A stretch of DNA of 64,000 nt. It comes from Aplidium turbinatum. Lineage: Eukaryota > Chordata > Ascidiacea > Aplousobranchia > Polyclinidae. Position numbers and translations under genes: made by a program. Below are positions 63,583-64,000 of the stretch, piece by piece; position 1 is the first letter of the stretch; every line of letters begins with the position of its first letter. The stretch lies in the NCBI GenBank assembly GCA_918807975.1, contig OU964920.1:43305979-43369978 (forward strand), written 5' to 3'. The notes beneath the pieces are model-generated. The model saw only the letters and a program-made list of their open reading frames with translations. It searched no databases and was not told the DNA's origin.

Positions 63583-64000
63583 CTAAACACACAAAAACGT
63601 TTTATAATGACATTTATTCTTAGCTGATCTTACACTATTGTAAATAAAGTTGGAAACCAGTGCTGCCAGATCTCCACAAGTAAGTTTTCCCGGCACTGCA
63701 CTGAAATTTTCCACCTTTACCAATATTTTTCAAACTTTTCACTACCTCAACTCAACAAAACGAATTAATAAAAATATCTTTCTAAGATTTGAGAAATTCA
63801 TGTTCATGGCAAGTGCTGCCTTAATTGCTACACAAAAGTATCTTGAAACTCAGCATTGAAAACTACAGTAAATTAGGGGACCATTGCATTAAATGAGAAT
63901 AAGTTGTTTCTTTTACTATCTTAGATGTTTTGTTGTTGCACAAAAAGTCCCGATAAAACATAAACTCTTTGTTTTTCGGCAGTCGATAGTAGCAAGAACT
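63583..64000. other. Intron or 5' region of NLR gene B
   Basis: AT-rich. A short plus-strand frame (63650-63859) has no feature. Upstream exons of gene B are expected outside the window. Confidence 0.4.

Overview
This is eukaryotic, animal-type DNA: AT-rich, with short spliced exons (GT..AG, AATAAA) and dense, layered transposons. The host signal is a pair of NACHT (NLR-type) innate-immunity genes, one at each end of the window and both on the minus strand. A marine invertebrate, perhaps a tunicate or another invertebrate deuterostome, fits the NLR genes, the BEL/Pao, gypsy and Polinton content and the style of the LINEs. That placement is inference; no ribosomal or mitochondrial marker is present.

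Layout. About 1.0-9.4 kb holds NLR gene A (minus): start exon 9329-9413, His/Gln-rich linker exon 8262-8483, NACHT exon 6762-8066, linker exon 1498-1593 and a 23-codon exon 1017-1085. A 4.2-kb DNA transposon (2505-6669, exact 8-bp target duplication) sits in one intron. From 9.4 to 17.8 kb there is no gene, only MITEs and hAT-type elements, several with exact target-site duplications. From 17.85 to 43.03 kb one LINE copy is split by a 1.9-kb hAT element and by a 22-kb nest. The nest is a long-TIR DNA element holding another DNA transposon, a Ty3/gypsy element (itself hit by a piggyBac-like insert) and a nearly pristine BEL/Pao element. At 43.44-53.66 kb lies a Polinton/Maverick relative with two matching 3195-bp inverted arms. 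Each arm carries an inhibitor-of-apoptosis gene, a packaging ATPase and a piece of DNA polymerase B; the core between them carries capsid-type and integrase genes. From 53.7 to 58.5 kb there is a LINE tail, an old BEL/Pao fossil and a 2.1-kb hAT copy. From 58.9 kb to the window end lies NLR gene B (minus): NACHT exon 62257-63582, then either a 48-codon terminal exon with AATAAA (61567-61715) or a five-exon C-terminal route ending at 58922.

How the parts relate. The two NLR genes look like tandem paralogs: NACHT and linker exons share 1-1 intron phase and align with each other, and both copies of the 23-codon exon are 69 bp. The roughly 53 kb between their NACHT exons is almost wholly mobile DNA. 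The most unusual object is the palindromic Polinton relative, which has exact 6-bp target duplications and an IAP cargo gene in both arms.
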